Positions 35,567 through 45,743 of a DNA stretch of 64,000 nt are shown in pieces. Made by a program: the position numbers and the translations under genes. Every line of letters begins with the position of its first letter. The stretch's first letter is position 1. The notes under the pieces are model-generated. The model made no database searches and was not told where the DNA came from. It saw only the letters and a program-made list of their open reading frames with translations. This DNA is from Bacillota bacterium (lineage in GTDB: Bacteria; Bacillota; Clostridia; TANB77; CAG-465): the NCBI GenBank assembly GCA_023410645.1, contig JAEYPQ010000026.1, positions 10,465 to 74,464 of the forward strand, in the 5' to 3' direction.

Positions 35567-36385
35567 GTGAAAAAGAGATTAGTATCAAGTATAATATTCA
35601 TGGCAATATTAATATTAATAATGTTTGTAAATAAACCAGTTGTGGATACAATAATTGTAACTACACTTTCAATTTTAGGTATATACGAATATAATAAGGC
35701 TTTTAAAAATGCTGGATATAATCCAATAACTTGGGTAGGTTATTTAAGTTGCGGGTTAATATTTACTATGGGAGGCCTAATGAATGATAGCAATAAAGTG
35801 TTGCTTACTAAAATAGGTTTACCAACATTACTCATTTTAATATTTATGTATATGATAATAACAAATTTAAAAAGAAATGTAATTGATGTCGCAATAACAG
35901 TACTGTCTCTTGTATATATACCATTTATGTTTTCATTTTTGAAACTTATCTTAATGATGGATCAAGGAAGAATTCTGATTTGGTATGTATTTTTAGGAGC
36001 TTTTGCAAGTGATGTATTTGCATATTTAGTTGGAACGAAATTTGGCAAGCATAAATTATGCCCTAGTATAAGTCCTAATAAGACTGTTGAAGGCTTGATT
36101 GGGGGCATTATTGGAGTTGTAATATCATATATTATATTAACTCTAATAGCTAATACATATTTTAATTTAAATTTAAATATGATTACAATATTATTTGCAG
36201 GGATTATAGCTGGACTTTCTGGGGTTTTTGGAGATTTAACAGCATCTGCGATTAAAAGATTTTGTAAAATTAAAGATTTTAGTAATATTATACCTGGTCA
36301 TGGTGGTATATTAGATAGATTTGATAGTATACTATTTGTAGCACCAGTAATATATATGTTTTTAAAACTATATATATTTATGTAG
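35567..36385 (+). CDS. cdsA: Phosphatidate cytidylyltransferase
   Basis: 272 residues, eight membrane segments; makes CDP-diacylglycerol from CTP and phosphatidate. The signature reads SAIKRFCKIKDFSNIIPGHGGILDRFDSILF near residues 225-256. GTG start 35567. It follows frr by 17 bp; uppS, normally between them, is missing. Confidence 0.95.
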   Translation: MKKRLVSSIIFMAILILIMFVNKPVVDTIIVTTLSILGIYEYNKAFKNAGYNPITWVGYLSCGLIFTMGGLMNDSNKVLLTKIGLPTLLILIFMYMIITNLKRNVIDVAITVLSLVYIPFMFSFLKLILMMDQGRILIWYVFLGAFASDVFAYLVGTKFGKHKLCPSISPNKTVEGLIGGIIGVVISYIILTLIANTYFNLNLNMITILFAGIIAGLSGVFGDLTASAIKRFCKIKDFSNIIPGHGGILDRFDSILFVAPVIYMFLKLYIFM

Positions 36386-36403
36386 TAATAAGGAGGAAAA
36401 AAT

Positions 36404-37657
36404 TTGCTTGATTTTATTATTACAATATTAAAGTTAGTTGTAGTACTAGGAATAGTAACTACAATACATGAATTTGGACATTTTCTATTTGCAAAACTAT
36501 TTAAAATGGGAGTAAATGAATTTTCTATTGGATTCGGTCCCAAAATATTTCAAAAGAAATATAAAGAAACTTTTTATTCTTTAAGATGCATACCACTTGG
36601 TGGATATTGTGCAATTGAAGGAGAAGCAGGAGATTCAGAGAGAGAAGATTCATTTGTAAAAAAGAATGTATTTCAAAAAGTAATAGTGCTCGTTATGGGT
36701 GCAACATTTAATGCTTTACTTGCAATTGCATTATTCTTATTTGTTGCTTTTTCATTTCCATCATTTAATACAAAAATAACATCATTTTCTCCAGATTCAG
36801 TTTCAGAGAAAGCTGGATTACGTGAAGGTGATATGATAACGTCAATTAATGGAGAAAAAGTAGATTTATTTTCTGAAGTACTAAATTTTAAACCTAGCGA
36901 TAGTAATGATGTTAAGGTAGAATATATAAGGGAAAATCAAAAATATGAAACTACTATAAAAGATGCTAATATTAATACAGGATATATAGGAGTATCGTTT
37001 AAAGTATCTGATGATGGATCTTATGTTACGAGTATAGTAGATATGATTGCATCTGGTAATAGAGCATTTGAGGCTGGTTTAAAATCTGGTGATAAGATAT
37101 TATCTATAAATGAAATAACAACAAATACTTCTGATGATGTAATATCAATTGTAAGGGATAATATTGAAAAACCACTTGATTTTGAAATAGAACGTGATGG
37201 TCAAACAATGAAAAAGACAATTACACCTGCATCAAAACGTACATTCGATTTAGGAATAAGTTCTACTGAAGAAGTAAAAACCACATTTTCACTAGCAATA
37301 TCTTCTTCTATTGAAAATGTTAAAAATATTGTTGGTTCATATGTAGATTTATTTAAAGGAAAAGTTGGAATAAAAGATATGTCTGGAATAGTTGGAATAG
37401 GAGAAGTAGTATCAAAAACAAGTGGATTCCTAGATTTTATAAATCTAGTTGGAATAATAAGTTTAGCTGTTGGTGTTGCAAATCTTATGCCATTTCCACC
37501 ACTTGATGGAGGAAAAGTTGTTATAGTTATAGGTGAGGCAATAACTAGAAAAAAAATATCACTTAAGACTGAAGCTATAATATCATATATTGGTTTTGGA
37601 CTATTAATTTTACTTACACTTGTAGTCACATATAATGATATTATTAGAATATTTTAA
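36404..37657 (+). CDS. rseP: RIP metalloprotease RseP (site-2 protease)
   Basis: 417 residues. HEFGH at residues 22-26 is the zinc motif, NLMPFPPLDGGKV the third-ligand motif (LDG); two PDZ domains lie between (about 125-200 and 205-290). Cuts anti-sigma factors and leftover signal peptides in the membrane. TTG start 36404 behind AAGGAGG. It follows cdsA directly; dxr, usually in between, is missing. Confidence 0.95.
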   Translation: MLDFIITILKLVVVLGIVTTIHEFGHFLFAKLFKMGVNEFSIGFGPKIFQKKYKETFYSLRCIPLGGYCAIEGEAGDSEREDSFVKKNVFQKVIVLVMGATFNALLAIALFLFVAFSFPSFNTKITSFSPDSVSEKAGLREGDMITSINGEKVDLFSEVLNFKPSDSNDVKVEYIRENQKYETTIKDANINTGYIGVSFKVSDDGSYVTSIVDMIASGNRAFEAGLKSGDKILSINEITTNTSDDVISIVRDNIEKPLDFEIERDGQTMKKTITPASKRTFDLGISSTEEVKTTFSLAISSSIENVKNIVGSYVDLFKGKVGIKDMSGIVGIGEVVSKTSGFLDFINLVGIISLAVGVANLMPFPPLDGGKVVIVIGEAITRKKISLKTEAIISYIGFGLLILLTLVVTYNDIIRIF

Positions 37658-37665
37658 TATAATTA

Positions 37666-37703
37666 ACTAGGATCAGTAATGAAAATTTCTGGTCCTTAAT
37701 TTA
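37666..37703 (+). terminator. Possible terminator after rseP
   Basis: AGGATCAG and CTGGTCCT form an 8-bp stem with one G-U, followed by TAATTT. Confidence 0.5.
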
Positions 37704-37719
37704 TGAGGAGATTGTTATT

Positions 37720-38577
37720 ATGAGTTTAGAAATTAAAACAACTAATTTAGGTGCAGAAATTATTAGTGTAAAATTTAATGGGGAAGAAAAAATTCACCAA
37801 GGGAGTAATGTATTAGATAAAAATGGTAACGTATTTTGGAAAAGACATGCACCAGTTCTTTTCCCAATTGTAGGAAGTTTAAAAGATAATAAAACAATAA
37901 TAAATGGTAAAGAATACTATATGAGTCAACATGGTTTTGCAAGAGATATGAATTTTGAATTAATAGAAAAAAATGACAATATTCACTCATATGTTTTAAA
38001 ATCTTCAAATGAGACATTAGAAAAATATCCATTTGATTTTGAGTTATATATAACTTATGTTGTTAATAATGATAAATTGATTACAAAATATAAAGTGATA
38101 AATAAAGATAGTAAAAAGATGCCATTTGGTATTGGTGGACATCCTGCATTTATTTGCAATATATCAAATAATGATAGTTATATTGAATTTGATGTTCATC
38201 AAGAGAAAATTGAATTTTTACAACTTGAAAATGGATTAATTAAGGAATATCCAGTTAAACTTGATATATTAAAAAATAAAAAAAGAATTGATTTAAATAA
38301 TGAGTTGTTTTTTAATGATGCTATAATAATGAAAAATGTATCTGGTGATAATGTTTATCTAAAAAATAAAGATAATGAAATATTAAAATTTAATTTTAAA
38401 GGATTCCCATATCTTGCATTATGGTCAAAAGAGAATGCACCATTTGTATGTATAGAACCATGGTACACAATTGCTGATAAAATAAATACAGATGGAATGT
38501 TTGAAAATAAGGAAGGAACAATAATACTAGATCCAGATAAAAGCTTTGAATGTGAATATGAAGTTCAATTTAAATAA
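37720..38577 (+). CDS. Aldose 1-epimerase family protein (LacX-like)
   Basis: 285 residues, all-beta galactose-mutarotase-like fold: TTNLGAEIISVKFNGEEKIH, WKRHAPVLFPIVGSL, QHGFARDMNFEL (His of the QHG motif), GIGGHPAF, CIEPWYTIAD. LacX-type proteins convert anomers of hexoses or act on phospho-sugars. GAGGAG before the ATG. Single gene. Confidence 0.92.
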   Translation: MSLEIKTTNLGAEIISVKFNGEEKIHQGSNVLDKNGNVFWKRHAPVLFPIVGSLKDNKTIINGKEYYMSQHGFARDMNFELIEKNDNIHSYVLKSSNETLEKYPFDFELYITYVVNNDKLITKYKVINKDSKKMPFGIGGHPAFICNISNNDSYIEFDVHQEKIEFLQLENGLIKEYPVKLDILKNKKRIDLNNELFFNDAIIMKNVSGDNVYLKNKDNEILKFNFKGFPYLALWSKENAPFVCIEPWYTIADKINTDGMFENKEGTIILDPDKSFECEYEVQFK

Positions 38578-38642
38578 AAATAATAGTCATAAAAATTGTG
38601 TAGACAAGTATAATAATACTGTATAGAATAGGAGGAATTCTA

Positions 38643-38894
38643 ATGCAGTATTTTGTACTTTTTCTTACTATAATTGCTGTAATTATAGTAGCTAAATTCT
38701 TATCATGGCCATTAAGAAGTATAATTAAACTAATAATCAATATTGCAATTGGTCTATTATTAATTTTACTTGTAAATATATTTGGAGTAAATATTGGACT
38801 TCATATACCATTTAATATTGTAACTGCAATTATTGCTGGTATATTGGGGGTTCCGGGTGTTATTTGCCTTATTATTTTAAATTATATTTTTTAA
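38643..38894 (+). CDS. bofA: Pro-sigma-K processing inhibitor BofA family protein
   Basis: 83 residues, two to three membrane segments, ending in IPFNIVTAIIAGILGVPGVICLIIL, the BofA signature. In Bacillus BofA holds SpoIVFB inactive until the sigma-G checkpoint. AGGAGG before ATG 38643. Confidence 0.88.
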   Translation: MQYFVLFLTIIAVIIVAKFLSWPLRSIIKLIINIAIGLLLILLVNIFGVNIGLHIPFNIVTAIIAGILGVPGVICLIILNYIF

Positions 38895-38978
38895 TTTTGA
38901 AAATAAAAAATAATCAAATTGTATATTAAAGTCTAAATTGATAAAAATATTACTAAAAAAGTATTTTTAGGAGGTAAC

Positions 38979-39539
38979 ATGAATTTTATCAATTTAAAAA
39001 AATATACAATTTGCTTTTTTTCTTTGTTAATACTTTTAATTTTGTTATATATATCAACTAATACCAATAATATATTTCAGTATTTATCTGATGGATTAAA
39101 AAATGTAGTTTACGCTGCAACAAAGACTGCTCAGAGTTCAACAAGTACAAAAGATCCATCTACAGTTGGAGATATGACATTATTACTTGCCAGACTCATA
39201 AATGGTGAAGCAAGAGGAGAAACATATCAAGGTCAAGTAGCAGTTGCTGCAGTTGTTTTAAATAGGGTAAAAAGTCCTGATTTTCCTAATACTATTGCAG
39301 GTGTTATATATCAAAAAGGACAATTTTCTTGCGTTACAGATGGACAATTTAATAAGGCAATAGCAAAAGATTCAACGGTTTACAAGGCAGCAAAAGAAGC
39401 AATGAGTGGAGCAGATCCAAGTAATGGTGCACTATATTTCTATAATCCCAAGACTGCAAAAAGTAAATGGCTATTTTCACTTAAAACAGTTGCTACAATT
39501 GGTAGTCATAGATTTGCTGTCCCTGCAGGAGGTAAATAG
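38979..39539 (+). CDS. sleB: Spore cortex-lytic enzyme SleB-type hydrolase
   Basis: 186 residues. Signal/anchor segment at about 10-30, then the Hydrolase_2 domain: LLLARLINGEARGETYQGQVAVAAVVLNRVKSPDFPNTIAGVIYQKGQFSCV, ALYFYNPKTAKSKWLF. Degrades spore cortex at germination. The N-terminal peptidoglycan-binding repeat of Bacillus SleB is missing. AGGAGG before the ATG; ypeB starts right after its stop. Confidence 0.93.
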   Translation: MNFINLKKYTICFFSLLILLILLYISTNTNNIFQYLSDGLKNVVYAATKTAQSSTSTKDPSTVGDMTLLLARLINGEARGETYQGQVAVAAVVLNRVKSPDFPNTIAGVIYQKGQFSCVTDGQFNKAIAKDSTVYKAAKEAMSGADPSNGALYFYNPKTAKSKWLFSLKTVATIGSHRFAVPAGGK

Positions 39540-40928
39540 ATGATAGAAAAATTTGAAGAAAAAATAAATGATATAAAAAGAAATGCAGATAAAAAATTTC
39601 TGGGAGTTTTGGCATTTTTAGTATTTGGTATGGTATGTGTTTTTGCCATGGATATGAGTAATAATTTTAAAAGACAAAAACAACAAGTACAAGATGAATA
39701 TAACAGATCAATGTATGAAATTGTAGGATATATAAATAATGTTGAAACAGAACTAGCAAAATTACAAATTACTACAACTCCAAAACTTACATCTGTCACA
39801 CTCGCAAGTATTTGGAAGCAATCAACTATGGCAAAAGAAAATTTAGAACAACTTCCAGTTGATCAGCAAGCAATGTCGAATGCTGCAAAATATTTATCTC
39901 AAGTAAGTGATTTTTCATATTCTTTAATGAAACAAACAATATCAGGAGAAAAAATAACTGATGAAGAATATGATCAAATTGCACAAATATATGATAGTAG
40001 TATAGAACTTTCATCTGTTATGGAACAAATATATGATGATTTAAATAATGGAAGAATAAAATGGAATGAACTTAGAAATTCTGGTGATCAAAAATTACCA
40101 ACAGTTAATGCTGCAGAATCTGTATCAAATATTGATCAAATAGGAAGGACATTTCAAAATTATGAAGGTTTAATTTATGATGGAGCGTATTCTGATCACT
40201 TGCTAAATTCAACACCTAAATACCTAACAGGATCAGAGGCCACAAAAGAACAGGCAAGGGAATATATAACTAATTTATTTGGAAGTGATAATATAGAATA
40301 TATAACAGATAAAGATGATTCTGATGGTTTGGTATCGTTATATAGATTTGATGTTAAGTTAAAGAACGCTAAAGCAGTAAGAGATATAAGTATAACTAAA
40401 AAAGATTGTAAACTATATCTAATGATTAGTGATAGAAAAGTAAATGAAGAAAATATATCTATGGATGATGCAAAACAAAAAGGAATAGATTTTCTAAAGA
40501 AAATTGGTATAGATAATGTAAAAGATACATATTACTTGAAAACTGAAAATATGGCTATTATAAATTATGCGGCAACTCAGGATAATGTAACATTATATCC
40601 TGATCTTGTAAAAGTGAAAGTCGCACTGGATGATGGAGAAATATGTTCTGTTGAAACACAAGGATATACATTTAATCATACTAAAAGAGAAAACTTAACT
40701 CCAAAGAATTCAGTTGAAAAAGCAAGAGAGGTTTTAAACAAAAATATAAAAGTAATAAGTGAAGATATTGCTATAATACCAACTGAATCAAAAAATGAAG
40801 TGTTAACGTATGAATTTAAAGGAAAGATAGATGATAGAGAATTTTTAATATTTATAAATACAGAAACTCTTCAAGAAGAACAGGTATTTTTAATACTTGA
40901 GACGCCTGGTGGAATACTTACAATGTAG
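39540..40928 (+). CDS. ypeB: Germination protein YpeB
   Basis: 462 residues. One N-terminal membrane segment (about 21-38), an extended helical region, then PepSY-like domains (for example SMDDAKQKGIDFLKKIGI, PKNSVEKAREVLNKNI). It partners SleB and keeps it stable in the spore. Directly abuts sleB, as in Bacillus and Clostridium. Confidence 0.95.
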   Translation: MIEKFEEKINDIKRNADKKFLGVLAFLVFGMVCVFAMDMSNNFKRQKQQVQDEYNRSMYEIVGYINNVETELAKLQITTTPKLTSVTLASIWKQSTMAKENLEQLPVDQQAMSNAAKYLSQVSDFSYSLMKQTISGEKITDEEYDQIAQIYDSSIELSSVMEQIYDDLNNGRIKWNELRNSGDQKLPTVNAAESVSNIDQIGRTFQNYEGLIYDGAYSDHLLNSTPKYLTGSEATKEQAREYITNLFGSDNIEYITDKDDSDGLVSLYRFDVKLKNAKAVRDISITKKDCKLYLMISDRKVNEENISMDDAKQKGIDFLKKIGIDNVKDTYYLKTENMAIINYAATQDNVTLYPDLVKVKVALDDGEICSVETQGYTFNHTKRENLTPKNSVEKAREVLNKNIKVISEDIAIIPTESKNEVLTYEFKGKIDDREFLIFINTETLQEEQVFLILETPGGILTM

Positions 40929-40961
40929 ATAAAGTAGCTTGTGTTTAACAAGCTACTTTTA
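40929..40961 (+). terminator. Terminator after sleB-ypeB
   Basis: AAAGTAGCTTGT and ACAAGCTACTTTT around a short loop. Confidence 0.9.
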
Positions 40962-41031
40962 TGTAAAATTATATCACGATAATTATTTAATTATTAAATA
41001 ATTAATGTTTTAACAAATTGTTATAAATTCC

Positions 41032-41060
41032 TTGACTTTTTAGTATATTAATAATAAAAT
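41032..41060 (+). promoter_or_regulatory. Promoter of corA
   Basis: TTGACT (41032-41037), 17 bp, TAAAAT (41055-41060). Confidence 0.7.
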
Positions 41061-41086
41061 ATATACGTTAAAGGAGTGTGAGTAAA

Positions 41087-42031
41087 GTGATAAATATATA
41101 TAAAACTAATATTGAAACAGGAATACTAGAGGTTATTGATAAGCCGACAAAAGGATGTTGGATAAACTTAGTAAAACCTACTGAACAAGAAATAAAAGAA
41201 TTGTCAGCTATGGTAGATGTTGATGAACAATTAATAAGATATCCTCTAGACTTGGCAGAAAAGGCACACATTGATATGGAAGATAATGAAATATTAATAG
41301 TAGTTGATGCACCTGTCACCGAGTATAATGAAGATAAAAAGAATTATGTTACAATGCCACTTGGAATGATTATAGTACGTGATGAGATATTTATCACAGT
41401 TTCTGCAACCAAAATTGATGTTGTTGAATCAGTACTTACAAATAAAAAAGTTAATTATATACATACTGATAAAAAGTCTAGGTTTATATTCCAATTATTA
41501 TTTGGTATAGCTCAAGATTATATCAGATATCTTACATATATAAATAAAGATTTAGAAGAATTTGAAAAGCATATGGAAAAAAGTATGAGTAATAAAGAAC
41601 TTTTAAAAATAATGAGTTTTGAAAAAACTATGATATATTTTAGTGCATCGGTAAAAGCAAATCAGGTTGTACTTGAAAAATTAAATAGAGGAAAAGCAAT
41701 AAAACTATATGAAGAAGACGAAGATATACTAGAAGATACATTAATAGAAAATAGACAGGCAATTGAGATGATTCAGACATATAGTGAAATACTAAATGGA
41801 ATAACTGATATGTTTGGAACAATAGTATCAAATAATCTAAATACTGTAATGAAAATTTTAACATCAATTACGGTTATCATATCTCTCCCAACTCTTATTT
41901 CTAGTTTTCTAGGTATGAACGTTGATTTTCCATTTAATACAAGTGAAATCGGATTTTTCTCAGTTCTTTTTATATCTGTATTAGTTACCCTAATTACAGC
42001 ATTATTTTTAAAGAAAAAAGATATGTTATAA
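41087..42031 (+). CDS. corA: CorA-family divalent cation transporter
   Basis: 314 residues. Cytosolic funnel (1-255) with a long helix, then two membrane segments and the GMN selectivity motif (FLGMNVDFPF). Mg2+ (or Co2+/Ni2+) channel, pentamer. GTG 41087 is preferred; the in-frame GTG 41078 abuts AAGGAG. Confidence 0.94.
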   Translation: MINIYKTNIETGILEVIDKPTKGCWINLVKPTEQEIKELSAMVDVDEQLIRYPLDLAEKAHIDMEDNEILIVVDAPVTEYNEDKKNYVTMPLGMIIVRDEIFITVSATKIDVVESVLTNKKVNYIHTDKKSRFIFQLLFGIAQDYIRYLTYINKDLEEFEKHMEKSMSNKELLKIMSFEKTMIYFSASVKANQVVLEKLNRGKAIKLYEEDEDILEDTLIENRQAIEMIQTYSEILNGITDMFGTIVSNNLNTVMKILTSITVIISLPTLISSFLGMNVDFPFNTSEIGFFSVLFISVLVTLITALFLKKKDML

Positions 42032-42096
42032 TTAATTATTTGATATCTTGTATTAATTATGATATAATATATATATGTTTTTGGAGGTGAGGTAAT

Positions 42097-42240
42097 ATGC
42101 CAAAATATTATAAATATGAGTGTGATAAATGTGGATATATACTTGATGAGTCAAGACCAGGCACACCACTTCTTAGAGATTTAGATGAATGTCCAAAATG
42201 TGGTGCAGATGTTAAGTATTTTACTGAAATAGATGATTAA
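42097..42240 (+). CDS. Rubredoxin-like zinc-ribbon protein, 47 aa
   Basis: MPKYYKYECDKCGYILDESR with ECPKCGADVKYFTEIDD at the end: two CxxCG knuckles 23 residues apart. The pattern suits rubredoxin-like iron or a zinc ribbon, but the PYD/W core of true rubredoxin is not complete. TTTGGAGGTGAGGTAAT precedes the ATG. Single gene with its own terminator. Confidence 0.8.
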   Translation: MPKYYKYECDKCGYILDESRPGTPLLRDLDECPKCGADVKYFTEIDD

Positions 42241-42271
42241 AAGTAAATAAAATTTTAATTAATAAACTTAA

Positions 42272-42312
42272 AAGAAGTGAGTTCTATAAATTATAGAATT
42301 CACTCCTTTTAT
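42272..42312 (+). terminator. Terminator after the zinc-ribbon gene
   Basis: AGTGAGTTCTATAA and TTATAGAATTCACT pair, with a T run after. Confidence 0.88.
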
Positions 42313-42416
42313 TTTTATGTATTAATTATATTTATTTTTTAAGTTTTATTTATTGTATATTAGTAAGGTAATAATATATACGTTATAGTTATTTTCTTTT
42401 ATTTTATTGACTTTTT

Positions 42417-42445
42417 TTTGTATATAATATAAAATTTATTTATAA
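42417..42445 (+). promoter_or_regulatory. Promoter of the 1083-aa surface protein
   Basis: TTGACT (42417-42422), 17 bp, TAAAAT (42440-42445), 18 bp before the ATG. Confidence 0.65.
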
Positions 42446-42462
42446 ATATAAGAGGTGCACAA

Positions 42463-45400
42463 ATGAAAAAAAAGGGAATAAGTTTAATAGTATTAATAAT
42501 AACAATAATAGTGATAATAATTTTAGCTGGAACGGTAATATTAAATTTAACTAACAATAATCCAATAGATTCAGCAAGAAAAGCAAAATTTTTGAATGAT
42601 GTAGATACATTTAAAAGTGAATTATCGTTATATGAATTAGGTAAAATTACAAATACAGATGGGAATTTTAATCCTAAGAGTTTAAATGCAGATAAAAATA
42701 GCGTAACAGAAAATGGTATAATAGACCAAAGTAGAGGAATAACTGATGTGATTACATCAATGGAAAATACTAATTATGAAGATAAATTAGAAATAATAGC
42801 GGGGGAATTGGTATATGTAGGGGATAGTGAAAAAGAGTCAAACTGGTTAGATGGAGTAATAGAATCAAAAGACTTTAAAATAAATCTTTCATTGGTACCG
42901 GATATGAATAATATAGTAGGAAAAATAACGTTATCAGGCTTATTAGTAGATGAAACAAAAATAGAATATTATAGAATATATTTATCACAAACAAAAGATT
43001 CGTATTCAGATACGCCTAATGTTGAAATAGTTGATAAATTAAAAGAAGTAGAGTTCAATTTAGAAAATTTAATACCAAATAGTGATTATTATATAAAAGT
43101 GGAATTAAAGATGAAAAATGAGCCAGAAGTAAGAGTAAAAGAAAGTGGGAAAATAGTAACAAAACCTGATAACATAGTTCCGAATGCTCCACAAATAGTT
43201 ATACCAGGATATTCAAATAAATATGAAGTATCTCCAGTATCAATAACTTTAACAGATGATGAAGGTGGAAGTGGAATAAGTAAAGGAAATAGTAAATATA
43301 TAATAGATCAGATATCAACAAATTATACAGAAGATAATGATATATGGCAAGCTGGGTCAAGTAACTTTAATATAGATAATTTTATAGGAGATACAGCAAC
43401 CCTAACATTAAATGTGGAATCAGATGGAGAATATTATGTACATGTATTAGCAGTAGATAATGCAGGAAATAAAAAAGCATCTGTATCAGGTAAGATAATA
43501 GTAGATACAACAGTACCAAATGAAGCCGGAATTGTAGTACCACAAACTGCAACAAATAATAGTATAGAAGCAACAGTAACAATGAGTGATAATGCTAATG
43601 GAAGTGGACTTGATTTATCAAAGTGTAAATATATATATTCAGCAATATCATATCCATATGGAGATACAGAGTCAATATGGGATACAGGAACAATATTTAC
43701 AAGTGAGACACAAACAATAACAGTTACATCAAGTACAAATGAGATATATTACTTACATGTGCTTATAGTTGATAAAGCAGGAAATAGAAAAGAGGTATTA
43801 TCAAGTGGTGTAACTACAAATACAGAGACACCACTAGCACCGTTAATAACAGCAACAGCAGGATCAAATGTATGGACAAATCAAAACGTAGAAGTAACAG
43901 TAAATGAGGTAACATCTCCAGGAATAGAAAAATATGAATATACAATAAATGGTGGAAGTTGGCAAGAATATACAGGAAAGATAAGTATAACAAGTGAAGG
44001 TGTAACAACAATAAAAGCAAGAGCAACAAATAATGTTGGAACGGTAGGAGCAGAATCAAGTGGTTACATAGTAAATATTGATAAAACAAATCCAACATTA
44101 ATATTTGGAACAAATGGTGCAAGCTATGTAAAGGTTGCTGGAAGTACTGCAACAATAAGTGATGCAGGAGGAAGTGGAATAAACTCAGGTAGTCTACAAT
44201 ACATATGGAGTACAAGTACCACAGAGCCAACAAGTGGATGGACAACATTTTCAAATGGATCTGCATTAACAAAAACTGGAGTAACAGGAACATATTATTT
44301 ATGGATAAAAGGTTCAGATAATGCTGGAAATACTGTAATAACAAAATCAAATGCATTTACAATAGACAATACAGCTCCAACACTTACATTTAGTCCAAAT
44401 AGTTCTGGATTAACAGCTAATAACATAAGAGTAGATGTTAATGTATCTGATGTAGGTGGAAGTAATATAAAATATTGGAGATACAGAATAAGTAGTGACA
44501 ATGGTGCTACATATGGGGCATGGGGAGGAGTAGATACTGGATATGATCCATCTCAGACATATACCTTAGCAGAGGGAGTGAATACTCCAGTAAAACAAGG
44601 CTCATATATGTATTTATTACAAGATCAAGAGTATATGCTAGAATTTGATTATAGAAGTGATGGTACAAATAGCCTATTTAATGTAGATTTATGGCCAGAT
44701 GATTTACCTGAAACTTGGCCTACTGCAAACACTACTTTACAACATTATACATGGAATAATATAAAATCTAGTAGTTCTAATATAAATAATTGTAGATTAA
44801 GATTTTTTAATAATAGAGCAGTACCAAATCCTAGTAATATATATATAAGTAATATTAATTTATATCCTAAAGGAAATCATAGCATAGATTTAACTGCATC
44901 AGGTAACTGGAAGATTCAAGTTGAAATATATGATAATGCAGGAAATGGTCAAACTTATACCTCAGGAACATATCAAATAGATAAAACACCACCTCCAGTA
45001 ACATTTAATTATACTGGTAGTTCTCAAACCTGGACTGCACAATATACTGGAAAGATTAAAATTGAAACTTGGGGAGCTAAAGGAGCAACCATATATACTG
45101 ATGATTACGCTGGAAAGGGCGGTTATGCTACTGGAGAATTAAATGTCACAGCCGGAGATATACTATATGTATATGTAGGAGGTCATGGACTTACAGGTGG
45201 CTGGAATGGTGGAGGCATAAATACATATCAAAGTAGTACAAATAGAATGACATATGGGGGCGGCGGAGCTTCAGATGTAAGAAAAGGTGGAACCGCATTA
45301 AGTAATAGAATTATTGTTGCTGGAGGCGGCGGTGCTGGAGGAGCATGGAACGCTAAAGGTGGTGATGGAGGAGGACTTGTAGGTAATAGTGGTACAGCAA

Positions 45401-45714
45401 CATCACCTTATTCAGGTAATAGATTTGGTACAGGTGGAACACAATCAGGTGGAGGAATAGGTGGAACAACATCATCAAGTACTTATACAAATGGTGGTAA
45501 TGGTACTTTAGGAGTTGGTGGTAATTCTAGCGCTGCCTCTGGTGCAGGTGGAGGCGGATACTACGGTGGTGGTGGAGCCACTGGAATAAATGCCGATGAT
45601 GGAGGCGGCGGTGGCGGCTCATCATACATTGGAGGCGTATCAAATGGAAATACAATCACCGGTGCTAATACTGAAAATAATGGTAAGGTAATAATATCTT
45701 ATTTCCCAATGTAA
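42463..45714 (+). CDS. Large surface protein: pilin-like N-terminus, Ig-like repeats, glycine-rich domain
   Basis: 1083 residues. The start KKKGISLIVLIITIIVIIILAGTVI resembles a type IV prepilin N-terminus (short basic leader, Gly, long hydrophobic helix) but lacks the Glu at mature position 5. After a fibronectin-like stretch come several Ig-like modules of about 90 residues, each with a GSGI segment, a YY(V/L)HVLxVDxAGN strand and a TxPxxP linker. Residues about 850-1083 form a Gly-rich domain (ETWGAKGA, YVGGHG, GGGGASDVR, RIIVAGGGGAGG, GGGGGGSSYIGG), like the glycine-rich domain of ALK-type receptors and PF12810-like bacterial proteins. No LPxTG. Probably displayed on the cell surface as an adhesin. 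Confidence 0.8.
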   Translation: MKKKGISLIVLIITIIVIIILAGTVILNLTNNNPIDSARKAKFLNDVDTFKSELSLYELGKITNTDGNFNPKSLNADKNSVTENGIIDQSRGITDVITSMENTNYEDKLEIIAGELVYVGDSEKESNWLDGVIESKDFKINLSLVPDMNNIVGKITLSGLLVDETKIEYYRIYLSQTKDSYSDTPNVEIVDKLKEVEFNLENLIPNSDYYIKVELKMKNEPEVRVKESGKIVTKPDNIVPNAPQIVIPGYSNKYEVSPVSITLTDDEGGSGISKGNSKYIIDQISTNYTEDNDIWQAGSSNFNIDNFIGDTATLTLNVESDGEYYVHVLAVDNAGNKKASVSGKIIVDTTVPNEAGIVVPQTATNNSIEATVTMSDNANGSGLDLSKCKYIYSAISYPYGDTESIWDTGTIFTSETQTITVTSSTNEIYYLHVLIVDKAGNRKEVLSSGVTTNTETPLAPLITATAGSNVWTNQNVEVTVNEVTSPGIEKYEYTINGGSWQEYTGKISITSEGVTTIKARATNNVGTVGAESSGYIVNIDKTNPTLIFGTNGASYVKVAGSTATISDAGGSGINSGSLQYIWSTSTTEPTSGWTTFSNGSALTKTGVTGTYYLWIKGSDNAGNTVITKSNAFTIDNTAPTLTFSPNSSGLTANNIRVDVNVSDVGGSNIKYWRYRISSDNGATYGAWGGVDTGYDPSQTYTLAEGVNTPVKQGSYMYLLQDQEYMLEFDYRSDGTNSLFNVDLWPDDLPETWPTANTTLQHYTWNNIKSSSSNINNCRLRFFNNRAVPNPSNIYISNINLYPKGNHSIDLTASGNWKIQVEIYDNAGNGQTYTSGTYQIDKTPPPVTFNYTGSSQTWTAQYTGKIKIETWGAKGATIYTDDYAGKGGYATGELNVTAGDILYVYVGGHGLTGGWNGGGINTYQSSTNRMTYGGGGASDVRKGGTALSNRIIVAGGGGAGGAWNAKGGDGGGLVGNSGTATSPYSGNRFGTGGTQSGGGIGGTTSSSTYTNGGNGTLGVGGNSSAASGAGGGGYYGGGGATGINADDGGGGGGSSYIGGVSNGNTITGANTENNGKVIISYFPM

Positions 45715-45743
45715 AATATAATAATTTTATTAAGTAATTTTAA

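Noticed and set aside
43814..44356. 180-codon minus-strand frame inside the 1083-aa gene
   Set aside because: Same cause: Leu-rich shadow of the plus-strand reading frame, no ribosome site.
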